From DASRYH01 sp035687245 (GTDB lineage Bacteria > Actinomycetota > Coriobacteriia > Anaerosomatales > PHET01), in contig DASRYH010000028.1 of assembly GCA_035687245.1 (NCBI GenBank), positions 62,001 through 126,000 on the forward strand: DNA of 64,000 bases, in the 5' to 3' direction. A program made the position numbers and the translations under genes. The notes under the pieces were generated by a model. It did not search any database. It was not told the origin of the DNA and worked only from the letters and a program-made list of their open reading frames with translations. Each line of letters starts with the position of its first letter. The first letter of the stretch is position 1. Below are positions 26,456 through 34,935 of the stretch, one piece after another.

Positions 26456-27598
26456 TCATCCTGCCACGTCTGAGAGCTCGAGTAAGGCCGTTTCCAAGCG
26501 CCCAGCAGCTGCCGAAGACGTGTCGGAGAGCGTGAGCAACTCGTCTGCGATACCCGACAGCTGCTCCACTTCCCCGGTCTGAAGTCGCGACAGATGCGCT
26601 GTTTCGGCGGCTGCCGTTGCGGCAGTCGAACAGGTGTCGGCGACTTCGGCGAGCTGAGATGCGGTGCGCATCACGATCTCGCGCGACTCATCAACCATGA
26701 GGCGCATGCGCTCGGTCGACCCCACCAGCGCGACCGCGCCCGACTGGAGTTCGTGGACAACGCGGCTGATTTCGGAGGTCGACTCGGTCACCGACTCCGC
26801 GAGATTGCGGATCTCTTCAGCGACAACGGCGAATCCGCGGCCCGCGTCGCCCGCGCGCACCGCCTCAATCGAGGCGTTCAGTGCAAGTATCTTCGTCTGC
26901 TCGGCGATATCGTCGATGATCTCGAGCACTCCGCCAATGCGCTGGCCGTCGTAGCCGAATCGCTCAACGCGGTCGGCGGCATCACTCGAGTGGCGACCGA
27001 TGCTCGCAAGGGTCACCGACGCTTCATCGATGAGCTGAACGGCGCGGCGGGAGTCTTCTCCGGCCCGCTCCGACGCCTCAAAGGCCTGGCCGGCGTTCTC
27101 CAGCACGTTGACCGCATTGTGCGCGAGTATCTCGGTCTCACGCCTCAGCCGCTCGTTCGTGTTGGCCTGCCGCTTCGTAGCACCTGCGGACTCGTCGGCG
27201 GTATGGCACAGTTCAGAAGCCCGCGCTCGCAGCATGCCGGAGCGCGACTGTGATTCGTCGAGGGTCACGCGCGCGAGATCGAACATGCGGCCAGCGCGCT
27301 GGAGCGCACGTTCGTCTCCGGTGGCGGCCGGGGCGCGCATTCTAAGCCGGGTCTCGGCGTCCTCCAGGACGCTCGCGCAGGCGTCTTCGCCGATTCTGTC
27401 ACCGAACCATGCGACGGCCAGACCAGCACCCGCACCCATGCCTACGAACAACGTCGCGAGGACGATCGAGGCAACGACACTGCGCGGCGTCGTCAGCAGG
27501 CTCGCAAAGACCCACATCGCGACGCCTGCGGCAACGCCGATGCCGACTGCGTTGAAACGCAGCCGACCGCGCTCTTGCCACCAGTTGCTTGCAGTCAC
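26456..27598 (-). CDS. Methyl-accepting chemotaxis-like signalling protein
   Basis: The protein has two N-terminal membrane helices (NAVGIGVAAGVAMWVFASLL and VVASIVLATLFVGMGAGAGLAVAW) and a long coiled coil. The MCP signalling hairpin is clear: IIDDIAEQTKILALNASIEA, then VRAGDAGRGFAVVAEEIRNL. There is no HAMP or large extracytoplasmic sensor domain, so it senses membrane or cytoplasmic cues or acts as an adaptor. The start is uncertain: GTG 27598 has AAGG upstream and is used here (380 aa); GTG 27712 would add 38 Arg-rich residues and run into the operator at 27717-27734. No cheA or cheW is in the window. Confidence 0.82.
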   Translation of the reverse strand: MTASNWWQERGRLRFNAVGIGVAAGVAMWVFASLLTTPRSVVASIVLATLFVGMGAGAGLAVAWFGDRIGEDACASVLEDAETRLRMRAPAATGDERALQRAGRMFDLARVTLDESQSRSGMLRARASELCHTADESAGATKRQANTNERLRRETEILAHNAVNVLENAGQAFEASERAGEDSRRAVQLIDEASVTLASIGRHSSDAADRVERFGYDGQRIGGVLEIIDDIAEQTKILALNASIEAVRAGDAGRGFAVVAEEIRNLAESVTESTSEISRVVHELQSGAVALVGSTERMRLMVDESREIVMRTASQLAEVADTCSTAATAAAETAHLSRLQTGEVEQLSGIADELLTLSDTSSAAAGRLETALLELSDVAG

Positions 27599-27706
27599 GT
27601 ACCGACCCTTCAGGACACGGTGCGATCTCAGCTTCAGCCGCGCGCGGGCACCCTTCCGTACCGCGACCCTTGATAAGACACTACGGTAGGGGTATCGGCC
27701 AATTAC

Positions 27707-27736
27707 TTGCACGTTATATACCCCTTGGGGTATAGT
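27707..27736 (+). promoter_or_regulatory. Promoter with CsoR/CstR-type operator
   Basis: The perfect inverted repeat TATACCCC-TT-GGGGTATA (27717-27734) has the form bound by CsoR/CstR/RcnR-family repressors (copper, persulfide, nickel or formaldehyde sensing). A -35-like TTGCAC (27707-27712) and -10 TATAGT (27731-27736) frame it, so a bound repressor would cover the -10. It precedes the ferredoxin-selenoprotein-DUF362 cluster. No CsoR-family gene is in the window. Confidence 0.72.
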
Positions 27737-27775
27737 CAGCGAGCTCGGTTCGTCAAAGGAAGGAACTCCCGCATC

Positions 27776-27979
27776 ATGTCTGTCGTCACTATCGACACCG
27801 CCCGCTGCGATCGCTCGCCCGGTTGCCCGTCTCGCCGAATCTGCCCGACAGGCGCTATTGTGCCGATCGACGGCGGTGCCTACCCCGGTGCGAACGGGTA
27901 CACGGTCATCGAAGAGAAGTGCTCCGGTTGTGCTGTCTGCGTGCGTGTGTGCGCGGGTGGCGCGTGCCGGATCGGATAG
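27776..27979 (+). CDS. Small Cys-rich ferredoxin-like protein
   Basis: The 67-aa protein has seven Cys before the tail. CSGCAVCVRVC is a typical [4Fe-4S] half-motif; the N-terminal CDRSPGCPSRRICPTGAI supplies further ligands ending in CPTGAI, a bacterial-type ferredoxin ending. The unusual first Cys spacing means that one or two clusters are possible. AAGGAAGG lies upstream of ATG 27776. It is the first gene after the CsoR/CstR-type operator and ends 12 bases before the UGA-containing gene, so it probably supplies electrons to it. Confidence 0.85.
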   Translation: MSVVTIDTARCDRSPGCPSRRICPTGAIVPIDGGAYPGANGYTVIEEKCSGCAVCVRVCAGGACRIG

Positions 27980-27991
27980 AAGGAGCAGTTG

Positions 27992-28336
27992 ATGCCTAAG
28001 CCCGTCATCGTCGAGGTCTTCGACGTTCCCTCCGCCTCCGACTGCTTCTCGGGTGGATGAGGCCCGTCCTGGTCTCCGGAGGAGATCACGGCCATCGTCC
28101 GCACCGAGCTTGAGCGCCGCTATGGTGACGACGCCCAAGTCCACTACTACAACACGCAGGATGACTCGGTTCGGCAGCAGTACGCCGCGCTGATCACTGA
28201 GATCGACGAGCGCGGCCTGCTCTACCCCGTCACCGTCGTCGACGGCGTGCCCGTCTACGACGGCGCCGTGAGCTACCCGGCCATCATGCGCGCGGTCAAC
28301 AACAAGCTGCTTGAACAGGAACAGACCGCCAAGTAG
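27992..28336 (+). CDS. Probable selenoprotein, ArsD-like thioredoxin-fold protein (UGA = Sec23)
   Basis: The reading frame from ATG 27992 (AAGGAG six bases upstream) to TAG 28336 has one in-frame TGA, at 28058-28060 (codon 23), and otherwise codes for 114 residues with the codon use of its neighbours. The UGA sits in DCFSGG-U-GPSWSPEEI. In ArsD arsenic chaperones the equivalent stretch is C-STGV-C-GPSVDPEL, with the same Cys-X4-Cys-Gly-Pro-Ser pattern. The rest (VTVVDGVPVYDGAVSYPAI) also resembles the ArsD/thioredoxin-fold C-terminus. A hairpin immediately 3' of the UGA (28061-28093) has the position expected of a bacterial SECIS. Most likely a redox or metalloid/chalcogen-binding selenoprotein; a truncated pseudogene or base error is less likely given the fit. 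Confidence 0.78.
28061..28093 (+). promoter_or_regulatory. Candidate bacterial SECIS hairpin
   Basis: Directly after the in-frame TGA, GGCC (28061-28064) pairs with GGCC (28090-28093), and inside it TGGTCTCC (28070-28077) pairs with GGAGATCA (28081-28088, one G-U), leaving the loop GGA. The loop begins 17 bases after the UGA, within the range for SelB-dependent elements. Confidence 0.65.
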
Positions 28337-28363
28337 TACGCCGTTTGGGCTACACTTCGCCCT

Positions 28364-29509
28364 ATGCCGAGAGTCTCGCTTTCACGCTGCGCCGACTACT
28401 CCCCCGCACTCGTTGCCTCTTCGCTTGCCGAAGTGCTCGAGCCGCTGGGCGGTATGTCGGCCTTCGTGTCTCCCGGGCAGCGCGTACTGCTCAAGGTGAA
28501 CCTGCTGTCGCGCGCGCTGCCTGAAAGGGCGGTCACCACCCACCCGGAGGTCGTACGCGCCCTTATCCGCGAAGTGAGGGCCTGTGGGGGCATACCCACA
28601 GTGGGTGACAGTCCCGGCGGCCCGAACAGTGTCGGCATGGTGAAGCGGGTGTGGGCGGACAGCGGTATCGGCAGTGTCTGCGCCGAAGAGAACGTGGAGC
28701 TGGTGCTCTTCGACGATGACGTCCTGCGCGTGCCCGCTCCTGACGCAACCCTCTACGGCTCCTTCAGCTTGGGACGCGCCGTCGTCGAGACAGACGTGCT
28801 CATCTGCGTGCCGAAGTTCAAGACGCACGGCTTCATGATGTTCACGGGCGCGGTGAAGAACCTCTTCGGCTGCATACCGGGCCTTGAGAAGGCGCAGTAC
28901 CACATCAAGGTGCCGGAGCGTGACGACTTCGCCGACATGCTTCTCGACCTCATGCTCGCCTGCAAACCAGCGCTTTCTGTAATGGATGCAGTCGTCGGCA
29001 TGGAGGGTGAGGGTCCCGCCGGGGGCAAGCCGAAGGCCGTTGGCGCGCTCATCGCTTCGGCGGACGCATGTGCGCTGGACCTGGTCGCATCATCGATGGC
29101 CGGCCTGGCGCCAGACGAGGTCTACACGGTGAAGATGGCCGCGAAGCGCGGTATGTGCACAGACGATGTCGATGCCGTTGAGATCGCCGGTGCCGACTGG
29201 CGCGATCTTGCGCCCGACAGCTTCGAACTCCCCGCGGTGGACCTGTCCCGCAAGATGCCGCCGTGGCTGGGGAACCGGCTGCGCTCTTGGCTGACCGCCA
29301 AGCCGGTGCTGGAGAACAAGCCCGGCTGCACTCGCTGCAAGACCTGCCAAGACGTGTGCCCGGTCGATGCGATCGTAGTGACTGAAGATGGCCCGCAGTT
29401 CGACCGCGCCAAGTGCATCCGCTGCTACTGCTGCCAGGAGCTGTGTCCGCCGCAGGTCATCGGGCTGTCGGTGCCGCTTGTGGCCCGCGCGCTCTCCAAG
29501 CGCCGCTAG
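28364..29509 (+). CDS. DUF362 protein with C-terminal 2[4Fe-4S] ferredoxin domain
   Basis: The 381-aa protein has the DUF362 fold (LLKVNLLSRALPERAVTTHP, VGDSPGG, ICVPKFKTHGFMMFTGAVKN). Its C-terminal ferredoxin domain carries two Cys motifs, CTRCKTCQDVCPVDAI and CIRCYCCQELCPP. DUF362-ferredoxin proteins are common in anaerobes and their function is not established. It follows the selenoprotein gene by 27 bases and may be in the same operon. I see no strong ribosome-binding site for the ATG. Confidence 0.9.
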   Translation: MPRVSLSRCADYSPALVASSLAEVLEPLGGMSAFVSPGQRVLLKVNLLSRALPERAVTTHPEVVRALIREVRACGGIPTVGDSPGGPNSVGMVKRVWADSGIGSVCAEENVELVLFDDDVLRVPAPDATLYGSFSLGRAVVETDVLICVPKFKTHGFMMFTGAVKNLFGCIPGLEKAQYHIKVPERDDFADMLLDLMLACKPALSVMDAVVGMEGEGPAGGKPKAVGALIASADACALDLVASSMAGLAPDEVYTVKMAAKRGMCTDDVDAVEIAGADWRDLAPDSFELPAVDLSRKMPPWLGNRLRSWLTAKPVLENKPGCTRCKTCQDVCPVDAIVVTEDGPQFDRAKCIRCYCCQELCPPQVIGLSVPLVARALSKRR

Positions 29510-29525
29510 CCGAACCAGGTCTTTC

Positions 29526-29828
29526 TCAGTCGAGTTCGCGCCACCAGTCGACGAACATCCCCACGAGTCCCCGGTCCATGAAGACCTCCCACGCTGACTC
29601 TCCCTCGTGTGCCTTCGGCAGCGTGGCGTCGTAGGCGCGCCGGCGTCCGGGGTCGGACAGCACCTCGTAGGCGGCGTTGATGCGCTGCATGTCGGCCGTC
29701 GCGCGCTGGTGATCCTCGGCCGGACGACGGTCGGGATGGTACTTGCGCACGAGCGCCTTGTAGGCGCGCTCCACGACCTCGGGCTCGGCGTCGCGCGTGA
29801 CCTGTAGTGTTCGGTAGTGGTCGGGCAT
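29526..29828 (-). CDS. Small J-domain (DnaJ-like) protein
   Basis: The 100-aa protein is a J domain alone: HYRTLQVTRDAEPEVVERAY, the HPD motif in RKYHPDRRP, and INAAYEVLSDPGRRRAYDA. The HPD shows that it can stimulate a DnaK. The tail (VGMFVDWWRELD) is not a zinc-finger or substrate-binding domain, so it is a specialised co-chaperone. It is convergent with the DUF362 gene and lies 9 bases downstream of the EamA gene. Confidence 0.88.
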   Translation of the reverse strand: MPDHYRTLQVTRDAEPEVVERAYKALVRKYHPDRRPAEDHQRATADMQRINAAYEVLSDPGRRRAYDATLPKAHEGESAWEVFMDRGLVGMFVDWWRELD

Positions 29829-29837
29829 CGCAGTCCC

Positions 29838-30746
29838 CTAAGACGGCGCTGGCTGCTGTGCGAAGCGCTCACCGAGCTCGGCGGCGACCACGCCCGCAAA
29901 GACGAAGCCGGCTCCCACGAACTGCAGCGGAGTCAGACGCTCGCCAAGCAACCAAGCAGCAAGCGCGATCGTGAAGAGCGGCTCGAAGGTCGAGACGACG
30001 GCCGCCTGCGAAGGGCCAAGCTTCTGAATGCCCTCCAGGTACAGAGTAATGGCGGCAAAGGTCGGAATGAGCACGATGAGGATGAGCAGCCACCACGCCT
30101 TCACCGACCAGCCGGCCGGTGAGAGCGACGCGGGCCCGTCCAGCACGATCGTGCCGACTACCGGCAGGATGACCGCGATGCCGAAGGTGTAGGCCATCAT
30201 CGCGAAACGCGAGCGGCCCTCCATCCAGCGGCTCGAGAGCAGATTGAAGAGCGTGTAGCCGACCGCGGCACCCAGGCCGAGCGCAATGCCTTGCCATTTG
30301 GCGTGCATGTCGCCGCTCCCCAACCCAACCACCAGTGCGCAGCCGATGAACGTCATGACGACGGCAAGGCCCTGTTGCCAGCGCGCCTTGTGCCCGAGAA
30401 ACAGCCAGCCGGCGATCGTGACCAGCGCAGGGTACGCGTAGAGAAGCACCGCGACGACCGACGCATCGGCGAAGCGAAGTGCGAAGAAGAAGCAGACGGA
30501 AGCGGCACCGTAGCCGGTCAGCGCGAGGATCGCGAAGCGACCGATATCTTGCCGAGTCACGAGCAGCGCACGCCTGTCGCGGACGGTGGCGACCACCGCG
30601 AGAAGCGTCGCGGCGATCACGAAACGCCACGCCAGCAAGGGTAGCGGGCTTGCACCCTCCTTGTAGGCGAGCGGCGTGAGTACCGCGAGCGTGCCGAAGC
30701 ATGCAGCGGAGACGATGACGGAGATCAGTGACCAGCGGCGTTGCAC
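29838..30746 (-). CDS. EamA/DMT-superfamily transporter
   Basis: The 302-aa membrane protein has ten predicted membrane segments arranged as two EamA repeats (start RRWSLISVIVSAACFGTLAV; second repeat from GIALGLGAAVGYTLFNLLSS; end QFVGAGFVFAGVVAAEL). It is probably a metabolite exporter; substrate unknown. The start is GTG 30746, with AAGGGAG eight bases upstream. Confidence 0.87.
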   Translation of the reverse strand: MQRRWSLISVIVSAACFGTLAVLTPLAYKEGASPLPLLAWRFVIAATLLAVVATVRDRRALLVTRQDIGRFAILALTGYGAASVCFFFALRFADASVVAVLLYAYPALVTIAGWLFLGHKARWQQGLAVVMTFIGCALVVGLGSGDMHAKWQGIALGLGAAVGYTLFNLLSSRWMEGRSRFAMMAYTFGIAVILPVVGTIVLDGPASLSPAGWSVKAWWLLILIVLIPTFAAITLYLEGIQKLGPSQAAVVSTFEPLFTIALAAWLLGERLTPLQFVGAGFVFAGVVAAELGERFAQQPAPS

Positions 30747-30846
30747 GTGCGAGCTCCCTTTGTCCAAGTCGGTTTCACAACGTCCCATTCGCAAAGGCGC
30801 ACGTCAACCGTGCTAGACTCGCGCATCGCACAGGAAGGAGCCGCGG

Positions 30847-31233
30847 ATGACTCGAGGGAAGTTGATCAGGTGGGGCGCTGTGGCCCTGTGGGCAGCCGCC
30901 ATCTTCGGCGCGTCGTCGATCCAAGGCTCGAACCTACCCAGCGGATACTCCGTGCCGGCGCACTTCGCCGAGTACCTGATACTCGCGGTGCTCCTCTACA
31001 CTGCCCTGCGCCCGGGGCGCTCACGTGCGTCAGCCGCACTCCTCGCGCTGTCCATGGCTTCGCTCTACGGGATGAGTGACGAGCTCCACCAGTACTTCAC
31101 GCCCGGGCGGGTGCCGGACCCGATGGACTGGCTCACCGACACGCTCGGTGCGAGCGCCGGCGTGCTGGCGGCGTGCGTCGTAGAGCCCCTTCTTGCGAAG
31201 TGGCGCGCGAAGCGAAAGCGCGAGACTCAGTAG
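30847..31233 (+). CDS. VanZ-family membrane protein
   Basis: The 128-aa protein has three to four membrane helices and the VanZ signature SDELHQYFTPGR, followed by DWLTDTLGASAG. VanZ-like proteins are linked to resistance to glycopeptides and related compounds, but most members are uncharacterised. Its stop overlaps the end of the convergent pilT by 7 bases. Confidence 0.88.
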   Translation: MTRGKLIRWGAVALWAAAIFGASSIQGSNLPSGYSVPAHFAEYLILAVLLYTALRPGRSRASAALLALSMASLYGMSDELHQYFTPGRVPDPMDWLTDTLGASAGVLAACVVEPLLAKWRAKRKRETQ

Positions 31234-32330
31234 ACGCCGCTCTGGGCAGCAGTGCTCTCGTCGAGCGCCAGGTGGCGCACCTTGATCTTGAAGTCGTGCG
31301 CGTTGGCCGACATCGCGATCGCGTCGTCGAGAGTGATCTTGTGCGCCGCGTAGAGCTCCAGCAGCGACTGGTCGAAGGTCTGCATGCCGTAGTACTGGCC
31401 CTCTTCCATCGCGTCCCGGATCAGGTAGGTCTTCTCCGGGTCATTGATGTACTCGCGGATCGTACCGGTCACAACCAGCACCTCGACTGCGGGAACGAGT
31501 CCGCCCTGGATCGACGGGATCAGGCGCATCGAGATGATGCCCTTGAGCGTCGAGGCAAGCATGAGGCGAACCTGCTTCTGCTGGTGCGGCGGGTAGAAGT
31601 CGATGATGCGGTTGATCGTCTCAGTGGCGTCGATCGTGTGAAGCGTGGATAGAACGAGGTTGCCGATCTCGGCTGCGGTTATTGCCGCGGCGACCGTCTC
31701 GTAGTCGCGCATCTCGCCGATGAGAATGACATCGGGGTCCTGGCGGACGACATGGCGAAGCGCCTCGGGGTAGCTCTCGGTATCGATCCCGATCTCACGC
31801 TGGTTGATGATGCACTTCACGTCGTGGTGAAGGACTTCGATTGGGTCCTCGATCGTGATGATGTGGCCTTCGCGCGTGTTGTTGATGTGGTCGATCATCG
31901 CGGCAAGGGTCGTGGTCTTGCCGGAACCGGCGGTACCCGTGACGAGCACGAGTCCACGGGGTTCGTCGGCCAGCCCCCGGATGACCGCGGGCAGGCCGAG
32001 GTCGTCGAAGGAGCGAGTGCCGGCGACAACGTGGCGAATCGTCATGCCGACGCTGCCGCGCTGACGAAAGACGTTGAAGCGGAAGCGGCCCACGCCGGGA
32101 AGCGAGTACGCGAAGTCAGTCTCACGCGTCGAGTCGAGATGCACCTTCTGCATGTCGTCCATGACGCCGCGGGCGAGTACGGCCGTCTGCTCACACGTAA
32201 GCGGTGCGATCTCTTTGAGCAGAACCAGCTTGCCGTTGACGCGAATCGCAGGCGGGCTGCCGACCTTCAGGTGCAGGTCGGACGCGCTACGTTCGATCAT
32301 CAACTTGAGCAGCCCATCGATCTGAGCCAC
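31227..32330 (-). CDS. pilT: Type IV pilus retraction ATPase PilT
   Basis: The 367-aa secretion ATPase begins IDGLLKLMIERSASDLHLKV. Walker A is TGTAGSGKTTTLAAMI, the Asp box is GHIITIEDPIEVLH, Walker B is VILIGEMRDYETVAAAI, and the His box is LVLSTLHTIDATETI. The AIRNLIRE-type PilT tail is only partly recognisable (TYLIRDAMEEGQ). The GTG at 32330, with GGGGAGG upstream, gives normal length. No other pilus genes are in the window. Confidence 0.92.
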   Translation of the reverse strand: MAQIDGLLKLMIERSASDLHLKVGSPPAIRVNGKLVLLKEIAPLTCEQTAVLARGVMDDMQKVHLDSTRETDFAYSLPGVGRFRFNVFRQRGSVGMTIRHVVAGTRSFDDLGLPAVIRGLADEPRGLVLVTGTAGSGKTTTLAAMIDHINNTREGHIITIEDPIEVLHHDVKCIINQREIGIDTESYPEALRHVVRQDPDVILIGEMRDYETVAAAITAAEIGNLVLSTLHTIDATETINRIIDFYPPHQQKQVRLMLASTLKGIISMRLIPSIQGGLVPAVEVLVVTGTIREYINDPEKTYLIRDAMEEGQYYGMQTFDQSLLELYAAHKITLDDAIAMSANAHDFKIKVRHLALDESTAAQSGVY

Positions 32331-32449
32331 AACGCCTCCCCAACAACGAGTCCTCGGTCTCTCACACGTCAAAGTCCGCACGCCGGAGCGTGTCTAAGAG
32401 GGATATCGACGTGTGGAGCCCAAGACTGTAGCAACAGCCTCGTTCGTCC

Positions 32450-33502
32450 CTAGGGGCGGCAAGCTCCTGCGTAGTTGGAGTGCAGCGGGTCGATTCGGAC
32501 CCGCGCGCCCGTGTGAGGTGCGTGAATCATCATTCCACCGCCGACATAGATGCCGACGTGGTGAATGGGTGAGCCGAAGAAGACGAGGTCGCCCGCGCGC
32601 AGGTTGGAGCGGCTGACCCGTTCGCCATAGTGAATCTGCGCTCGAGAGCTATGGGGCAACCTCACACCCACCTGGCGGTAGACGAACATGGTGAGACCCG
32701 AGCAGTCGAAGCGGTTCGGCCCTGCTGCTGCCCAGCGGTACGGCGCGCCAAGATAGCGACGCGCAACCGAGACCACGGCGGTGCGCGGAGCTCGAGTGGG
32801 CGGCGGGAAGGTGCGCTCGGAGCGCGCCGGTGTGCGCACTTCGCGGCGTGCGCGAGCCGCACGGGCCCGTCGCTCAGACGCCTCGATGGCCGCGATTTGG
32901 GACTCGATGCCCCGCAGCTTCGACTGGCGCTTGGCGAGCTGAGAGCGGATCGAGTTGCGATTCTGCTTCATGACCGCGACCTGATGGGCTGCGGACTTCT
33001 CTTTGGCACTGATCTCGGCCGTGTCCTTCTTGGCCTGCGCCTTGAGGGTCCTTAGCTCTGATACCGCCTTGGCGTCGCTGTCGTTGAGGTCGCGCAGGAT
33101 GTTCCACGTAGTGGCGAAGTCCTCGTAGGTCCTCGAACCGAGCAGGACCTGCACGAAGCCCATCTTGCCGTCCCGATACATGTCGCGCGCCCGGGTCCCC
33201 AAGTGCGTCTGCACGACGCCCATCCGCTTGGTGACCTTCTTCAGGTGCGACTTCGCCTTGCGCTGCTGCGCACGAACGCGGGCATGCTTCGACCGCGCCT
33301 CTGAATAGCGTTCGGAGGCGCGCTCAACACGCTCGTCGAGCTTGTCGATCTCTGCTTTGACACGGCGGGCCTGAGCGTACTTGCTGCTCGGCACGGCACC
33401 GGCCGGAGTTGATGAGACAGCTATGGCGACGGTAAGAATCGCAGTCGCAACTGATCTCCGTAGGGTAGTCAGTTCGTTGCCTCCCTGGCACACCGACGGC
33501 AT
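32450..33502 (-). CDS. Secreted NlpC/P60 peptidoglycan endopeptidase with coiled coil
   Basis: The 350-aa protein has a signal peptide (ATAILTVAIAVSSTPAGAVP), a long N-terminal coiled coil (~40-210) and a C-terminal NlpC/P60 domain. The catalytic Cys is in NRFDCSGLTMFVY and the His in SPIHHVGIYVGGG, with a further His in MMIHAPHTG. It would cleave peptide stems of peptidoglycan, like RipA or CwlO. The ATG at 33502 has GGAG 4 bases upstream; a CTG ten codons later has GGAGG at ideal spacing and would start right at the signal peptide. Confidence 0.92.
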   Translation of the reverse strand: MPSVCQGGNELTTLRRSVATAILTVAIAVSSTPAGAVPSSKYAQARRVKAEIDKLDERVERASERYSEARSKHARVRAQQRKAKSHLKKVTKRMGVVQTHLGTRARDMYRDGKMGFVQVLLGSRTYEDFATTWNILRDLNDSDAKAVSELRTLKAQAKKDTAEISAKEKSAAHQVAVMKQNRNSIRSQLAKRQSKLRGIESQIAAIEASERRARAARARREVRTPARSERTFPPPTRAPRTAVVSVARRYLGAPYRWAAAGPNRFDCSGLTMFVYRQVGVRLPHSSRAQIHYGERVSRSNLRAGDLVFFGSPIHHVGIYVGGGMMIHAPHTGARVRIDPLHSNYAGACRP

Positions 33503-33547
33503 GACACTCCGAGGAGTTTAACATGCCCTTTCGGACGGTCTGGGCTT

Positions 33548-34435
33548 CTACTGGAAAACCACACAAACGGCGTCGAGCACCTCAATTGCGGCGCCTTGCT
33601 CGCCTCTTTCGTCGCCTGCACCAAGGCTGCCGAGTTCGACAACGACCTGGGCGCGGCCCTTGCCTGCAGACGAGATCGCAGTCATCAGCCGGGACGCGAA
33701 CGCCTCGCCGGCCAGGGTGACGACAGGCAGCCCTTGAAGCGCTGCGGCCGCGCCTTCGGCGGCCAATCGCAGCTCGAAGCCGTCGGAGGCAGACACCTCT
33801 TCGGCAGACTTCAGCGACACCCGAGCCTGGTCGCTGGTTGCCTGCGCGAGGTTCACAATGCGCTCTGCGACACGCTCCCCTGCGGCGTCCAAACCACCCA
33901 CGGTGAACGGGACACGCGACAGCACATCGGCCGCGCGTGCGAAACCGAGATGCGCCTCGGAGTGCGAACGCGGCTCCTTGCCCTCCCAGACGTGCCTGAG
34001 CGCTAGCAGTGCGCGCACGGTCTCAGCGCCTACGATGCCGTCGGCGGGCAGCCCCGCATTGCGCTGGAACTCGCGCACAGCTCGCTCCGTGAAGGCGCCG
34101 AATATGCCGTCCACGCGCCCACATGCGAATCCGAGCACGTTGAGTGCTTGCTGCAGAAGGGTCGTGTCGCGTCCGTGGAAGTGCGGCACACGTAGATAGA
34201 GCATGCGGTCACCGATGGTGAACGTCGCATCGACCAGCGCCGCCCACGTCGGATCATCGACGATGCCGTCGGATGTCAGGCCGGCTTCCGCCTGAAAGGA
34301 TCGGACCGCGTCGGTAGTCGCACCGAGGTATATGCCGTCGATGCCAGCTCGACCCAGCTCGTAGCCGAGCGAGCGCAGTCGCCGCTGTATGTCTTCAACA
34401 GCCGGGCCTCTGTCTCCCGGCCGCACGGGCTTCAT
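33548..34435 (-). CDS. Protein with two peptidoglycan-binding domains
   Basis: The 295-aa protein has two PG_binding_1 repeats (DIQRRLRSLGYELGRAGIDG, then TTDAVRSFQAEAG; and QALNVLGFACGRVDGIFGAF, then REFQRNAGLPADGIVG) in residues ~1-140. The C-terminal half (~170-295) is an alpha/beta domain that resembles the SpoIID-adjacent or N-acetylmuramoyl amidase companion domains only vaguely; no catalytic signature found. There is no signal peptide, which is unusual for a cell-wall binder. Confidence 0.8.
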   Translation of the reverse strand: MKPVRPGDRGPAVEDIQRRLRSLGYELGRAGIDGIYLGATTDAVRSFQAEAGLTSDGIVDDPTWAALVDATFTIGDRMLYLRVPHFHGRDTTLLQQALNVLGFACGRVDGIFGAFTERAVREFQRNAGLPADGIVGAETVRALLALRHVWEGKEPRSHSEAHLGFARAADVLSRVPFTVGGLDAAGERVAERIVNLAQATSDQARVSLKSAEEVSASDGFELRLAAEGAAAALQGLPVVTLAGEAFASRLMTAISSAGKGRAQVVVELGSLGAGDERGEQGAAIEVLDAVCVVFQ

Positions 34436-34469
34436 CGAACGTGTCCTCTACTCGTCTTAGCGCGCGTGA

Positions 34470-34811
34470 CTAGCGGCCGTAGCTGCTTCTGAAGCGTTGC
34501 GTGCCATCGCGCAGGTTGCGGTCCGTCACCGAACTCGTTCGCAAGTACCGGTCGAGCTCGAGGCTCAGGATAGTCGTAGGCGTGTACGTGAACTCGGCTG
34601 GTCCCGAGCCGGTGGAGTCTATCACGAAGCCTTGGGCGAAGGCCTGGAGCACGGTGTCCACGGTCTCTTGCGAGGAGCCGGTTACCCGGGAGATGCGATC
34701 AGGGTCGAGCGGTTCGTTGGGGTGGTGAGCGATGTAGCCCGCAATACCCCGAGCGGCCGAACGGATCGTTCGGTCGTCTGGTAGCGACTCCAGCGCCCCA
34801 CGCAGGCTCAC
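34470..34811 (-). CDS. Small protein with predicted winged-helix-like segment
   Basis: The product (113 aa from GTG 34811) contains LDPDRISRVTGSSQETVDTV followed by LQAFAQGFVID, which looks like a helix-turn-helix, then a strand-rich C-terminus. I do not recognise a family. The start is uncertain: an in-frame extension to 34898 exists, but GTG 34811 has a G-rich ribosome-binding site and removes Ala/Arg-rich sequence unlike the rest. It lies between cell-wall genes and is divergent from the L,D-transpeptidase. Confidence 0.55.
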   Translation of the reverse strand: MSLRGALESLPDDRTIRSAARGIAGYIAHHPNEPLDPDRISRVTGSSQETVDTVLQAFAQGFVIDSTGSGPAEFTYTPTTILSLELDRYLRTSSVTDRNLRDGTQRFRSSYGR

Positions 34812-34935
34812 TGCCACCCCCAAACCTGCAGCTGGGCGAACGGCGCAAGCACGCCGACTGGCTCCTTTGGCCTGCCCAGCACTATAATGATACGCCAAAG
34901 CTCCACTTCGGAGTTACTCAGAAAGGCCCCACCGC

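Noticed and set aside
27598..28144. Minus-strand extension of the chemoreceptor-like gene to 28144
   Set aside because: It would cover the ferredoxin and selenoprotein genes on the other strand and gives low-complexity sequence.
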